Source: Falsiroseomonas tokyonensis (GTDB lineage: Bacteria > Pseudomonadota > Alphaproteobacteria > Acetobacterales > Acetobacteraceae). Taken from it: DNA of 64,000 nucleotides. The notes beneath the pieces are model-generated. The model saw only the letters and a list, made by a program, of their open reading frames with translations. It ran no database searches and had not been told where the DNA came from. Within the stretch, counting starts at the first letter, position 1, and each line of letters starts with the position of its first letter. Shown piece by piece: positions 34,096 to 43,203 of the stretch. Location of the stretch: the NCBI RefSeq assembly GCF_019024325.1, contig NZ_JAFNJS010000007.1:62001-126000 (forward strand). The letters run 5' to 3'. The position numbers and the translations under genes are program-made.

Positions 34096-35310
34096 CTAAT
34101 TCGCCGCCAGGAAGGCGCGAATCCGCTCCGCCAGCGGCGCCATGCCGACCACGCCATTGAGATGACCGAGCGGCCCGGTCACCTCCGCCAGCTCCGCAGG
34201 GCGGCCGACGCGCTGCAGGGTGGCCAGCAGGTCCCGGTTCGCCTCCATCAGGAAGACCCGGTCGGTGGGGGAGGCCACGACCAGCCAGCGCGCCCGGCTG
34301 CGCGCCAGCGCCGCCTCCGTGCTCGGGTATTCGTTCAGGAAAAGCTGGTTGGCGCGGGTCAGGTAGAGGAAGTGGTTGGCATCCGACATGCGCGCGCGGG
34401 CCATTGCCGCCTCGTCGATCGCGCGCTCCGCCTCGAAGCGATCAGCCAGGCGCCGGGCGGGGTCCTGGCCGTCCGGGATGGCGCGGCCGAAGCGGGCGAG
34501 CGCCGGGCGGTCCTGCGCATGCACGGTGACGATCTTCAGCGCGGCGGCGAGGCCGGCCACCGGCGGCTCCCGCCCCTGCGCGTAATAGTCGCCGCCGCGC
34601 CAGTTCGGGTCGAGGCGGATCGGCGCCTCCCAGATGTCGAGCCAGTTCAGCATCCAGGGGTCGATCTCGCCCCCGCCGATCACAGGCATGACGCGGTCGA
34701 TCATCTCCGGATAGGCGGCGGCCCATTCGATGGCCTGCAGCGCGCCCATGGAGGGGCCGGTGACGAGGGCCAGGCGCCGCACCCCCAGGCTGTCCAGCAG
34801 CTTCTTCTGCACTTCGATGAAGTCGCGCATCGAGACCACGGGGAAATCCGTGCCCCAGTGGCGGCCGGTGGCGGGGTTCATGGAGACCGGGCCGGTGGTG
34901 ACGGTGCGGCCGTCCCGCACGTTCAGGTTCACCAGCGTGTCGGAGGAGACGACGAAGTAGCGGTTGGTGTCGATGGCGCGGCCGGGGCCCACGATGGCGT
35001 CCCAGTAGCCGGGCGGCTGGTCCGCGGCGTAGCGGCCGAAGGCGTGGCTGTTGCCGGAGAAGAAATGCGCCACCAGCACGGCATTGTCGCCCGCCGCATT
35101 CAGCGTGCCGGCGGTCTGGTAGCCGATGCGGAGCGTGGGCAAAGTGGTGCCGTTGCGCAGCGTATGGCCGGCCAGCTCGAAGCTGCGCTTTTCCACGATC
35201 TCCGTGGCGGCCGGGGTGGCGGCGGAAGGGGGGGTCTGGGCCCGGACCGCCGGCGGCGCGGTCCAGAGCGCGGCGGACATCAGCCCGGCCAGCAGCCAAT
35301 GCAGGCGCAT
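34096..35310 (-). CDS. Exported MetX-like alpha/beta-hydrolase
   Basis: A 404-residue protein of the homoserine O-acetyltransferase (MetX) alpha/beta-hydrolase family, with [27 protein letters not shown], nucleophile box [20 protein letters not shown], acid SPTDRVF and histidine GHLNG. Unlike biosynthetic MetX it carries an N-terminal signal peptide ([20 protein letters not shown], cleavage near VRAQ), so it acts outside the cytoplasm and is unlikely to serve methionine synthesis. Substrate unknown. ATG 35310 was chosen for the signal sequence. It is transcribed away from ppa. Confidence 0.8.
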   Translation of the reverse strand: MRLHWLLAGLMSAALWTAPPAVRAQTPPSAATPAATEIVEKRSFELAGHTLRNGTTLPTLRIGYQTAGTLNAAGDNAVLVAHFFSGNSHAFGRYAADQPPGYWDAIVGPGRAIDTNRYFVVSSDTLVNLNVRDGRTVTTGPVSMNPATGRHWGTDFPVVSMRDFIEVQKKLLDSLGVRRLALVTGPSMGALQAIEWAAAYPEMIDRVMPVIGGGEIDPWMLNWLDIWEAPIRLDPNWRGGDYYAQGREPPVAGLAAALKIVTVHAQDRPALARFGRAIPDGQDPARRLADRFEAERAIDEAAMARARMSDANHFLYLTRANQLFLNEYPSTEAALARSRARWLVVASPTDRVFLMEANRDLLATLQRVGRPAELAEVTGPLGHLNGVVGMAPLAERIRAFLAAN

Positions 35311-35465
35311 CCTTTTCGAATCCTTCCCCTGGGGTTTGGCCAAGGGTGGGCCCGCCGCCGGGCGGCACGCAAGCGGGTTTCGCCGGCCGCGCGCCCCCCG
35401 GTCGCCTCCCGCCGCGGGGCGCGCTAGGATGGGGCGGAAAACCGCAAGCCAAGGTCCTCCCCGAC

Positions 35466-36011
35466 ATGAACCTCGCCAAGATTCCCACCGGCAAGGCCCC
35501 GCCGCACGACGTCAATGTGGTGGTCGAAATCCCCCAGGGCAGCCAGGTGAAGTACGAGCTGGACAAGGACAGCGGCGCGGTGGTGGTGGACCGCTTCCTG
35601 TTCACGCCGATGGCCTATCCGGCCGCCTATGGCTTCATCCCCGGCACGCTGGCCGATGACGGGGACCCGGCCGATGTGCTGGTGCTGACCCCCGCCCCCG
35701 TGGTGCCTGGCTGCGTCATCCGCGCCCGGCCCATCGGCGTGCTGCACATGGAGGACGAGGCCGGATCGGATGAGAAGCTGATCTGCGTGCCGCACGACAA
35801 GGTGCACCCGATGTATTCCGGCATCACCAGCGCCGAGGAACTGCCGGAGATCACCCGCCGGTCCATCGAGCACTTCTTCGCTACCTACAAGGACCTCGAA
35901 TCCGACAAGTGGGTGAAGGTGCGCGGCTGGGGCTCAGCCAGCGAGGCGGCGGATATCATCATGGCCTCCAAGGCGGCCTACGACGCCGAGGCGAAGAAGC
36001 CGGCCGAGTAA
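35466..36011 (+). CDS. ppa: Soluble inorganic pyrophosphatase (family I)
   Basis: A 181-residue family I pyrophosphatase. It has the [19 protein letters not shown] start, the [11 protein letters not shown] substrate segment and the metal-binding signature [10 protein letters not shown] near residue 65. It hydrolyses cytoplasmic PPi, pulling biosynthetic reactions forward. ATG 35466 fits the family length. A GC-rich hairpin with a TTATTTTT run follows the stop, and the membrane pyrophosphatase gene lies 203 bases downstream on the same strand. Confidence 0.95.
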   Translation: MNLAKIPTGKAPPHDVNVVVEIPQGSQVKYELDKDSGAVVVDRFLFTPMAYPAAYGFIPGTLADDGDPADVLVLTPAPVVPGCVIRARPIGVLHMEDEAGSDEKLICVPHDKVHPMYSGITSAEELPEITRRSIEHFFATYKDLESDKWVKVRGWGSASEAADIIMASKAAYDAEAKKPAE

Positions 36012-36015
36012 CGAC

Positions 36016-36052
36016 CGGCCGGCCGCAACGGCGCCGGCTCCCGTTATTTTTC
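36016..36052 (+). terminator. Possible intrinsic terminator after ppa
   Basis: Just after the ppa stop a GC-rich inverted repeat (GCCGGC ... GCCGGC around a CGCAACG loop) is followed within a few bases by TTATTTTT. The T-run is a rare AT-rich patch here. The stem is short and the spacing imperfect, so termination may be partial, allowing some read-through into hppA. Confidence 0.4.
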
Positions 36053-36214
36053 TCCCCTGCGCTTGACGGGCGGCGTGGACAGCGCATCCGCCGCCCGGCA
36101 AGCTTCCACCGGCCCGCGGCGCGGGCCGGCGACCCGGCGCGGCTCCCCCCGCACCAGGCCCCGGCCCACCGATCGGACCGGGGGGACCAAGAAAAGGGGG
36201 AGTTCGTCGCTTTG

Positions 36215-38347
36215 ATGACGCTCGCATTATTGCTGATCATCGTCCTTGGCATGCTGTCCATCGCCTATGGCGTGATCACCGCGAAGGAGGTGCTGGCCCG
36301 CGATGCCGGCACCGACCGGATGCAGGAAATCGCCAAGGCCATTCAGGAAGGCGCCAATGCCTATCTGAAGCGCCAGTACATCACCATCTCCGTCGTCGGC
36401 GTGGTGCTGTTCTTCGTCATCCTGGCCGCCTTCGGCTTCGGCGGACATGCCTTCGCGGTGGCCATCGGCTTCCTGATCGGCGCGGTCCTGTCGGGGGCCG
36501 CGGGCTTCATCGGCATGAACGTCTCCGTCCGCGCCAATGTCCGCACCGCCCAGGCGGCGACGCAGTCCCTCGCCTCCGGCCTGGACGTCGCCTTCAAGTC
36601 GGGCGCCATCACCGGCATGCTGGTCGCCGGCCTCGCGCTGCTCGGCGTCGCCACCTATTTCCTGATCCTGGTGCCGATTGGCGGGCTGGCGCCGAACAGC
36701 CGGCTGGTGATCGATGCGCTGGTGGCGCTCGGCTTCGGCGCCTCCCTCATCTCCATCTTCGCGCGACTTGGCGGCGGCATCTTCACCAAGGGCGCGGATG
36801 TCGGCGGCGACATGGTGGGGAAGGTGGAAGCGGGCATCCCGGAGGATGACCCCCGCAACCCCGCCACCATCGCGGACAATGTGGGCGACAATGTCGGCGA
36901 CTGCGCCGGCATGGCGGCGGACCTGTTCGAAACCTATGCCGTGACCATGGTGGCGACGATGGTGCTGGCCGCCATCTCGTTCACCGAGGAAGCGCGCATC
37001 GCCGGCATGCTGTTCCCGCTGGCCATCGGCGCCGTCTGCGTCGTGACCTCCATCGCCGGCACCTACTTCGTGAAGCTGCCGGCCAACAATTCCATCATGG
37101 GCGCGATGTATCGCGGCTTCATCGTCACCGGCGTGCTGTCGCTCGCGGTGCTGCTGCCGCTCTGCTACCTGACCTTCGGCACCGGCACGGTGACGGCGGG
37201 CGGGCACAGCTTCGGGGCCTTTGCGCTGTTCCTCTGCGGCGCGGTGGGCCTGGCGGTGACGGCGGCGATCGTGGTGGTGACGGAATACTACACCGGCACG
37301 CAGTTCCGGCCGGTGCGGTCCATTGCCGAGGCGTCCCAGACCGGGCACGGCACCAATGTGATCCGCGGCCTGGCAGTCTCGATGGAAAGCACGGCGCTGC
37401 CGGCGCTGATCATCATCGCCGGCGTTCTGTCCTCCTATGGCCTGGCGGGCCTCTACGGCATCGCCATCGCCACCACGACGATGCTGGCGCTGGCCGGCAT
37501 GGTGGTGGCGCTGGATGCCTTCGGGCCGGTGACGGACAATGCGGGCGGCATCGCGGAAATGGCGGGCCTGCCGAGCGAGGTGCGCGTCTCCACCGACGCG
37601 CTGGACGCGGTCGGCAATACCACCAAGGCGGTGACCAAGGGCTATGCGATCGGCTCGGCGGGCCTCGGCGCGCTGGTGCTGTTCGCGGCCTATACCCAGG
37701 ACCTGAACCACTTCATCGCCAATCCGCAGATCTACCCGTATTTCGCGGGCATCGGCGTGATGACCTTCAGCCTGTCCGACCCCTATGTCGTGGTCGGGCT
37801 GCTGTTCGGCGGCCTGCTGCCCTACCTGTTCGGCGGCATGTCGATGACCGCGGTGGGGCGTGCCGCCACCGCAGTGGTGGAGGAAGTGCGCCGCCAGTTC
37901 CGCGAGCACCCGGGCATCATGACCGGCGCCGAAAAACCGGATTACGGGCGCGCGGTGGACATGCTGACGAAGGCTGCGATCAAGGAGATGATCATCCCCT
38001 CGCTGCTGCCGGTGCTGTCGCCGATCGTGGTCTTCTTCGTGATCCTGATGATCGGCGGCAAGGCGGCGGCCTTCTCCGCGCTCGGCGCCATGCTGCTCGG
38101 CGTCATCGTCACGGGCTTCTTCGTCGCGGTCAGCATGACCACCGGCGGCGGCGCCTGGGACAATGCGAAGAAATACATCGAGGAAGGCCATTTTGGCGGC
38201 AAGGGGTCCGAGGCGCACAAGGCCGCGGTGACCGGCGACACGGTGGGCGATCCCTACAAGGACACCTCCGGCCCGGCGGTGAACCCGATGATCAAGATCA
38301 CCAACATCGTGGCGCTGCTGCTGCTGGCGATCCTGGCGCATAGCTGA
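36215..38347 (+). CDS. hppA: Membrane-bound proton-translocating pyrophosphatase
   Basis: A 710-residue integral membrane pyrophosphatase with about 16 helices. The substrate and metal motifs are complete: [41 protein letters not shown] and the C-terminal [10 protein letters not shown]. The [18 protein letters not shown] segment near residue 470 has lysine where potassium-dependent enzymes have alanine, which marks the potassium-independent, proton-pumping class. It couples PPi hydrolysis to proton export. ATG 36215 follows a strong AAGGGGGAG; TTG 36212 is possible. Confidence 0.95.
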   Translation: MTLALLLIIVLGMLSIAYGVITAKEVLARDAGTDRMQEIAKAIQEGANAYLKRQYITISVVGVVLFFVILAAFGFGGHAFAVAIGFLIGAVLSGAAGFIGMNVSVRANVRTAQAATQSLASGLDVAFKSGAITGMLVAGLALLGVATYFLILVPIGGLAPNSRLVIDALVALGFGASLISIFARLGGGIFTKGADVGGDMVGKVEAGIPEDDPRNPATIADNVGDNVGDCAGMAADLFETYAVTMVATMVLAAISFTEEARIAGMLFPLAIGAVCVVTSIAGTYFVKLPANNSIMGAMYRGFIVTGVLSLAVLLPLCYLTFGTGTVTAGGHSFGAFALFLCGAVGLAVTAAIVVVTEYYTGTQFRPVRSIAEASQTGHGTNVIRGLAVSMESTALPALIIIAGVLSSYGLAGLYGIAIATTTMLALAGMVVALDAFGPVTDNAGGIAEMAGLPSEVRVSTDALDAVGNTTKAVTKGYAIGSAGLGALVLFAAYTQDLNHFIANPQIYPYFAGIGVMTFSLSDPYVVVGLLFGGLLPYLFGGMSMTAVGRAATAVVEEVRRQFREHPGIMTGAEKPDYGRAVDMLTKAAIKEMIIPSLLPVLSPIVVFFVILMIGGKAAAFSALGAMLLGVIVTGFFVAVSMTTGGGAWDNAKKYIEEGHFGGKGSEAHKAAVTGDTVGDPYKDTSGPAVNPMIKITNIVALLLLAILAHS

Positions 38348-38360
38348 GGGCGCCCGCCTG

Positions 38361-38404
38361 TCCCTCCCCTGCATTTGCGGGGGAGGGTCGGGGTGGGGGT
38401 TCTC
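38361..38404 (+). repeat. REP-like palindromic element, left of the DUF559 gene
   Basis: A hairpin of CCCTCCCC and GGGGAGGG arms is followed by the tail GGGGGAGGGTCGGGGTGGGGG. It lies between the hppA stop and the DUF559 ATG, ending five bases before that ATG. The same tail recurs in both orientations at 38762-38853 and in diverged form near 44121. Confidence 0.85.
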
Positions 38405-38409
38405 CCATC

Positions 38410-38754
38410 ATGCGTGACCCAAGACTCCGCGACATCGCCCGCCGCCTGCGCCGCGATGCGACGGTGGAGGAACGCCGCCTGTGGCGCGCCCTGCGTCAGA
38501 ACGCCCTGGGCGCCGCCTTCCGCCGCCAGCATCCGATCCCGCCGCATGTCGCAGACTTCGCGTGTCTGGAGGCGAAGCTGGTCGTCGAGGTGGATGGCGG
38601 CCAGCACGGGGATGCGCGCGACGCGGCGCGGGATGCGGCGATGACTGCCGCGGGGTGGCGGGTGCTGCGCTACTGGAACAACGAGGTGCGCGCGAACCTG
38701 GCGGGGGTGGTGGAGGATATTGCGCGGGTGTTGGGGGAGAGGTTGGGAAGGTAG
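38410..38754 (+). CDS. DUF559 (Vsr-like) endonuclease-domain protein
   Basis: A 114-residue protein of the DUF559 family, a PD-(D/E)XK nuclease fold related to very-short-patch repair endonucleases. Visible motifs are TVEERRLWRALRQNALG, FRRQHPIPPHVADFAC, then LVVEVDGGQHGD with the catalytic-type D/E residues, and GWRVLRYWNNEV. No cognate methylase is adjacent. The gene is bracketed by REP-like palindromes on both sides, with only five bases to the left one and seven to the right. Its biological role is not established. Confidence 0.88.
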   Translation: MRDPRLRDIARRLRRDATVEERRLWRALRQNALGAAFRRQHPIPPHVADFACLEAKLVVEVDGGQHGDARDAARDAAMTAAGWRVLRYWNNEVRANLAGVVEDIARVLGERLGR

Positions 38755-38761
38755 TTGCGCC

Positions 38762-38853
38762 AAGCCCCCACCCCGACCCTCCCCCGCTTCGCAGGGGAGG
38801 GAGCAGCCTTCTCCCTCCCCCGTGCTTACGGGGGAGGGTCGGGGTGGGGGCTT
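38762..38853. repeat. REPIN-like pair of inverted palindromic elements, right of the DUF559 gene
   Basis: Two copies of the 24-base tail (AAGCCCCCACCCCGACCCTC...) lie in inverted orientation at 38762-38785 and 38830-38853, a perfect inverted repeat. Between them are two smaller hairpins built of CCCTCCCC/GGGGAGGG arms. This is the REP-doublet (REPIN) arrangement, able to fold into one long structure. Confidence 0.88.
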
Positions 38854-38876
38854 GCGACCTGCCCTGGTAGGGCGCC

Positions 38877-39659
38877 TCAGCGCCCCCTGAACACCGGCTT
38901 CCGCTTCTCAACAAAGGCCCGCGTCGCCTCCCGGAAATCCTCGGTATAGGGAAAACTCCGGCTCGCCTCGTACTGGACCTCGGTGATCGGCAGCGCCCCG
39001 CGCAGTTCCTGCAGCGCCCGCTTATGAAAACGGTTGGCGAGCGGTGCGCCCTGGCTGATGCGATGCGCCATGGCCAGCGCCTCATCCTGCACCGCCTCAT
39101 CGGCCACGAGGCGGGACAGCAGGCCCTTCTCATAGGCCTCCTGGCCGGTGAAGACGCGGCCTTCCACCAGCATCTCCATGGCGACCGCATAGCCCACCGA
39201 CTGCAGGATCGGGTCCAGCTCGTCATAGGCATAGAAGATGTTCAGGTTGCGGGCGGGAATGCCCATCCGTGTCGAGGGGCCGCCCACCCGGAAATCGGCC
39301 AGCGTCGCCAGCCCCGCCCCGCCGCCCATGGTCCAGCCGCGGCAGGCGGCGACCACCGGGTGCCGGCACTTGCGCAGCGACTGGAAGCTGCGGCCGATCT
39401 CCGCGGCATAGACCGCCTCGCGCTCCGGCGTGCCGCGCTCCGTCTGGAAGGCGGCGATATCGGCGCCGGCGCAGAAGGCTTCCTCGCCGGCGCCACGCAG
39501 CACGACGCAGCGCAGTTCGTCATCGGCGGAGCAACCCTCCACCGCCTCCGCCAGGGCGATCCACATGGGCAGGTCCATGGCATTGCGCTTGGCCGGCCGG
39601 TCGATGGTGAGGATGGCGATGGGGCCATCCCGCTCAAGCTTGATGAGGGGGTGCGACAT
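38877..39659 (-). CDS. Enoyl-CoA hydratase/isomerase family protein
   Basis: A 260-residue crotonase-fold protein. ILTIDRPAKRNAMDLPMW begins the domain; EEAFCAGADIAAF (oxyanion hole) and CRGWTMGGGAGLATLADFRV (second oxyanion hole) follow. A catalytic glutamate in the usual hydratase position is not obvious in the second motif, so dehydration is uncertain and another crotonase reaction is possible. ATG 39659 begins MSHPLIKLERDGPIA. Divergent from the PPOX gene, with the REPIN-like pair just beyond its 3' end. Confidence 0.85.
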   Translation of the reverse strand: MSHPLIKLERDGPIAILTIDRPAKRNAMDLPMWIALAEAVEGCSADDELRCVVLRGAGEEAFCAGADIAAFQTERGTPEREAVYAAEIGRSFQSLRKCRHPVVAACRGWTMGGGAGLATLADFRVGGPSTRMGIPARNLNIFYAYDELDPILQSVGYAVAMEMLVEGRVFTGQEAYEKGLLSRLVADEAVQDEALAMAHRISQGAPLANRFHKRALQELRGALPITEVQYEASRSFPYTEDFREATRAFVEKRKPVFRGR

Positions 39660-39773
39660 GGCGCCGACCGTAACGCCAGGCCGCGCCGCTTGCCAGATGG
39701 CCCCGGGCAACCTCGGCAGGCAACCGCGGCGCGGTCCATCCGTTCTGCACGCGACCGAAGACAGGAGCGCAGC

Positions 39774-40289
39774 ATGACCGAGACACGCACCGACCAGGAA
39801 GCCCGCGACAAGGTGTGGGAGCTGATCCGGGATATCGAGGTGGCGACCATGGTCACCCTCGACAGCCAGGGCCATATGCGCGGCCGCCCGATGCGCGCGG
39901 TGGAGCTGAAGGAATTCGAAGGCACGCTGTGGTTCTTCACCAGCGTCGGCTCGCCGAAGGTCGAGGAGATCCGGGAGGATGAGCGCGTGCTGCTCGCCTA
40001 TGCCGAACCCTCCGACCAGAACTATGTCTCCGTCTCCGGCACCGCGCGGGTGATCCGCGACGTGGCGAAGCAGAAGGAGATGTGGTCGGAGCCGCTGCGC
40101 ACCTGGTTCCCGAACGGGCCCGAGGATGCCAATGCCGCGCTGCTGAAGGTGGTGGTGGAAGGCGCCGAATACTGGGACGCCCCCTCCTCCACGCTGCTGC
40201 ACGCCTTCGGCTATGTGAAGGCGCGCATCACCGGGGAACCGCCGAAGGCTGGCGAGAACGACAAGGTGTCCTTCAAGCGCCCGGCATAG
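39774..40289 (+). CDS. Pyridoxamine 5'-phosphate oxidase-fold general stress protein
   Basis: A 171-residue split-barrel flavin-binding protein (PPOX/general stress protein 26 type). Marks are VATMVTLDSQGHMRGRPM near residue 26, LWFFTSVGSPKVEEIRED and YVSVSGTARVIRD. Such proteins bind FMN, FAD or F420 in dimers; reactions are poorly known. ATG 39774 follows AGGAG with a six-base spacer. Confidence 0.88.
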   Translation: MTETRTDQEARDKVWELIRDIEVATMVTLDSQGHMRGRPMRAVELKEFEGTLWFFTSVGSPKVEEIREDERVLLAYAEPSDQNYVSVSGTARVIRDVAKQKEMWSEPLRTWFPNGPEDANAALLKVVVEGAEYWDAPSSTLLHAFGYVKARITGEPPKAGENDKVSFKRPA

Positions 40290-40333
40290 GCCTTTTCAGG
40301 GCCGCGTGATTCCCGCTTCCGGCCATGCGGCCT

Positions 40334-41245
40334 TCAGCGATCACGCGGCACACCCGACAAGTCAGCGACCAGCGCGCCCACGGAGGCGCTGTCCAGCCCG
40401 CCACGGCCGGAGGTACAGAGCGCCTCCAGCATCTGTGCCGTCAGCGCCGTGGCGGGGGCGAAGACCGCATGGTCCCGCATGGCGGTGGCGGACAGGCGCA
40501 GGTCCTTGCGCATGAGCTCCGCCCGGAAGCCCGGCGCGAAATTGCCGGCCAGCATGCGCGCGGCGTGGTTCTCCATGACGAAGCTGGCCGCGCTGCCGCC
40601 GCGCAGCGCCTGGCGCATCTTCTCGCCGTCCAGCCCGGCCTTGGCGCCGAGTGCCAGGGCTTCGGCCACCGCCAGCATGGTCGTCGCCACGATCAGCTGG
40701 TTGGCCGACTTGCACACCTGGCCGGCGCCGGCCGGGCCGAGATGGGTCAGGGTCTTGCCCATGGCCCGGAAGCAGGGCTCGGCGCGGGCGAAGGCGGCTT
40801 CGTCACCGCCCACCATGCAGGTCAGCGTGCCGTCCAGCGCCCCCTTCGGCCCGCCGGAAACTGGGCTGTCCAGCAGGATGGCGCCGGTTTCCGCCGCCAG
40901 GCGCGCGGCGAAGCCGGCCGCCGCGGTGGCGGAGATGGTCGAAAAATCGACCACCACCGTGCCCGGCGCCACGCCCTGTGCCACGCCATCCGGGCCGAAC
41001 AGCACCGCCTCGACATCCGGCGTATCGGGCAGGCAGAGCGCCACGAAGGCGGCGCCGCGCGCGGCTTCCGCCGGCGTCGCGGCCCAGCGCGCGCCGCCGG
41101 TCTCCAGCGCCGCCGCCTTGCCGCGGCTGCGATTGGTCACCGTCAGGGCGAAGCCGGCCTTGGCCAGGTTGGCCGCCATGGCGCCGCCCATGACGCCGAG
41201 GCCCACGAAGGCAACGGGGGCAGGCGGCTGGATGGTTCCGGTCAT
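40334..41245 (-). CDS. NAD(P)-dependent beta-hydroxyacid dehydrogenase (3-hydroxyisobutyrate dehydrogenase family)
   Basis: A 303-residue oxidoreductase. It has an N-terminal Rossmann loop VAFVGLGVMGGAMAANLAKAG, the substrate-binding LLDSPVSGGPKGALDGTLT and the catalytic lysine segment GAGQVCKSANQLIVA near residue 175. The family oxidises 3-hydroxyisobutyrate, tartronate semialdehyde or related acids. It starts 9 bases after the tricarboxylate receptor gene, so its substrate may be derived from the acid imported by that system. Confidence 0.9.
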   Translation of the reverse strand: MTGTIQPPAPVAFVGLGVMGGAMAANLAKAGFALTVTNRSRGKAAALETGGARWAATPAEAARGAAFVALCLPDTPDVEAVLFGPDGVAQGVAPGTVVVDFSTISATAAAGFAARLAAETGAILLDSPVSGGPKGALDGTLTCMVGGDEAAFARAEPCFRAMGKTLTHLGPAGAGQVCKSANQLIVATTMLAVAEALALGAKAGLDGEKMRQALRGGSAASFVMENHAARMLAGNFAPGFRAELMRKDLRLSATAMRDHAVFAPATALTAQMLEALCTSGRGGLDSASVGALVADLSGVPRDR

Positions 41246-41254
41246 GCGCGCTCC

Positions 41255-42214
41255 TCAGCTCCGCCGCATGGCGGCGCGGATATTGTCCAGCAGCGTGTCC
41301 ATGTCGCGCTGGAAATCGGCGCCATTGGCATAGCCATCGGCCTCCCCGGTGCTTTCCATGAAGCGCTGCCAGCCGGGCGTGGCCATGCCCCGGCGGAAGC
41401 GGTCGTGCAGATAGGTCACCATCTCCGGCGTCATGCCCGCCGGGCCCACCCAGCCCTTCATATTGTCCGCCACGAGATCGATCCCGAGCTCCCGCAGCGT
41501 CGGCACCTGCGGATAGGCCGGCATGCGCTGGGCGGAGGCGCAGGCCAGTGGCAGGATGTCGCCCGAGGCCGCAAGCCCGCGCAGCTCGTCCGAGGCCTGC
41601 ACCACCAAATCCACCTGCCCCGCCAGCAGCGCCTGCTGCTGCGGCCCGCCGCCGGTATAGGGGACGTGCAGCAGCTCCGTCCCCGTGGCGCGGCCCAGCA
41701 TGATGAAGATGGAATGCGACAGCGTGCCGACGCCGGAGGAGCCATGCGTCAGCGCCTCCGGCCGCGCCTTCGCCGCCTCGATCGCCTGCTGCATGGTGGC
41801 GAAGCGGCCGCCCTTGCCGCGGGCGCAGATGAAATGCGCGTTGCGCGTCAGCCGGATGACGGAGGTGAAGGACCGCTTCGGGTCATAGGGCAGGTCCCGA
41901 TGCGCGGGCAGGGAGGTGCTCTCGGACCCGCCGGCGATCAGCAGCGTATGGCCATCCGGCGCCGCGCGGCTGACGAATTCGGCGGCGATGGCCCCGCCGG
42001 CGCCGGGCCGGTTCACCACCACCAGCGGCTGCGGGAACAGCGGCGCCGCGGCCTCCGCGATGGTGCGGGCGATGATGTCGGACCCGCCGCCGGGGGCGAA
42101 GCCGACGATCAGCTGGATCGGCCGCGTCGGCTCCCAGCCCGGCTGGGCCTGGGCGGGGCGGATGAAGGGCAGGATGAAGGGGGCGGCCAGAAGGCCGCGT
42201 CGGCGCATCTTCAT
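41255..42214 (-). CDS. Tripartite tricarboxylate transporter receptor (Bug/TctC family)
   Basis: A 319-residue periplasmic receptor with a signal containing three arginines (MRRRGLLAAPFILPFIRPAQA), likely Tat or Sec. The Bug-fold motifs RPIQLIVGFAPGGGSDIIAR, VVVNRPGAGGAI and HGSSGVGTLSHS (aspartate/carboxylate-binding loops) are clear. The membrane TctA/TctB components are absent, as is common for this expanded family. Linked to the dehydrogenase downstream. ATG 42214, with 42208 as an alternative. Confidence 0.92.
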   Translation of the reverse strand: MKMRRRGLLAAPFILPFIRPAQAQPGWEPTRPIQLIVGFAPGGGSDIIARTIAEAAAPLFPQPLVVVNRPGAGGAIAAEFVSRAAPDGHTLLIAGGSESTSLPAHRDLPYDPKRSFTSVIRLTRNAHFICARGKGGRFATMQQAIEAAKARPEALTHGSSGVGTLSHSIFIMLGRATGTELLHVPYTGGGPQQQALLAGQVDLVVQASDELRGLAASGDILPLACASAQRMPAYPQVPTLRELGIDLVADNMKGWVGPAGMTPEMVTYLHDRFRRGMATPGWQRFMESTGEADGYANGADFQRDMDTLLDNIRAAMRRS

Positions 42215-42270
42215 GAAGCTTCTCCCGGTTCCGGCCGTCTGCGCGGCCCAGGCGGGAAACATGGCGGGAC

Positions 42271-42285
42271 TGCCGACAGTCGGCA
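42271..42285. promoter_or_regulatory. Inverted repeat upstream of the TctC-type receptor gene
   Basis: TGCCGAC-A-GTCGGCA is a perfect 7-bp-arm palindrome 57 bases before the receptor ATG, in the position of an operator. It stands out in the 227-base gap 42215-42441, which otherwise contains no gene I can support. No regulator gene adjoins it. Confidence 0.3.
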
Positions 42286-42441
42286 ACCTCGCGGGCCGCG
42301 CGCGGGGTCGTCCCTACGCCATTGATGGCGACCTGCGCCCGCCGCAGGCGGGCGAGCGGCCGGATGGCCGCCGCGCCCAGTGGCGCGTGGCCGAGCGCAG
42401 CGCCGGCGATTGAGGGCGGATTGGTCACAATCCGCGGGACA

Positions 42442-43200
42442 TCAGTCGCCGTCGTCAGGGATGTTCAGCTGGATGCCGCAGGCCTTGCAATGCACCGCAT
42501 CCGTATCGTGCCGACCCAGGCCGCAGCTCGGGCACCGAAAGTTCACCTTCAGCGGACGGAACAGGGCCTGGGCCAGCCGCAGAAACAGCGTGACGCCGGC
42601 CAGCATGATCAGCACGGTCAGCAGCCGGCCCCAGGTGCCATCCAGCGTGATGTCGCCGAAGCCGGTGGTGGTCAGGGCCGCCACCGTGAAATACAGCGCA
42701 TCCGCCCAGTTCGCGATGTCCGGGTTGCGCGCATATTGCGTGGCATGGACGATGCCGGTCATCACGGCGATGAAAACCAGCAGGTCCGCCGCCGCGATCG
42801 GCGCATCCGGGTTGCGGCGGAACACCGGCAGGTCGCGCCGCAGCTTGGCCACCAGCCGGGCGGAGCGCAGCAGCCGCAGCGTCCGCAGGCTGCGCAGGAA
42901 GCCCCAGCCGGGCGCGAAGGGCGCCAGCAGGAAGGCGATGACGGCCAGCAGGTCGGCGATGCCGGCCGGATGCGCCAATTCGCGCCAGGGCTGAGGGCTG
43001 GCGCGCAGGCGCAGCAACAGTTCGGTGCCCAGCACCAGGCCGAAGGCGAAATCCACCAGCCGCAGCGCCGGGCCCTGCGGCAGGAAGGATTCGATGATCA
43101 CCCAGGCCAGCGCCGCCAGGTCCAGCGCCAGCAGCCCATAGCCGGCACGGATGCCGACCCGGCCGGCGATCCTGTCGAAGGCGCCGACCTCGCCGGGCAT
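42442..43200 (-). CDS. Voltage-gated-type potassium channel with C-terminal zinc ribbon
   Basis: A 252-residue membrane protein. It has four helices with an arginine-rich S4-like segment (LRSLRTLRLLRSARLVAKLRR), a pore helix and selectivity filter TTTGFGDI near residue 187, then a last helix. The 40-residue cytoplasmic tail holds CPSC and, 12 residues later, CKAC: two CxxC knuckles of a zinc ribbon. The TGFGD filter is a known variant of TVGYGD. It follows hbd by 3 bases and so may be expressed with the electron-transfer flavoprotein operon. Ion selectivity is inferred. Confidence 0.82.
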   Translation of the reverse strand: MPGEVGAFDRIAGRVGIRAGYGLLALDLAALAWVIIESFLPQGPALRLVDFAFGLVLGTELLLRLRASPQPWRELAHPAGIADLLAVIAFLLAPFAPGWGFLRSLRTLRLLRSARLVAKLRRDLPVFRRNPDAPIAAADLLVFIAVMTGIVHATQYARNPDIANWADALYFTVAALTTTGFGDITLDGTWGRLLTVLIMLAGVTLFLRLAQALFRPLKVNFRCPSCGLGRHDTDAVHCKACGIQLNIPDDGD

Positions 43201-43203
43201 CGG

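Noticed and set aside
35311-35465. SAM-type riboswitch upstream of the MetX-like gene
   Set aside because: The region is short and GC-rich, and I could not draw the conserved SAM-II core. The gene product is exported and unlikely to be methionine-regulated.
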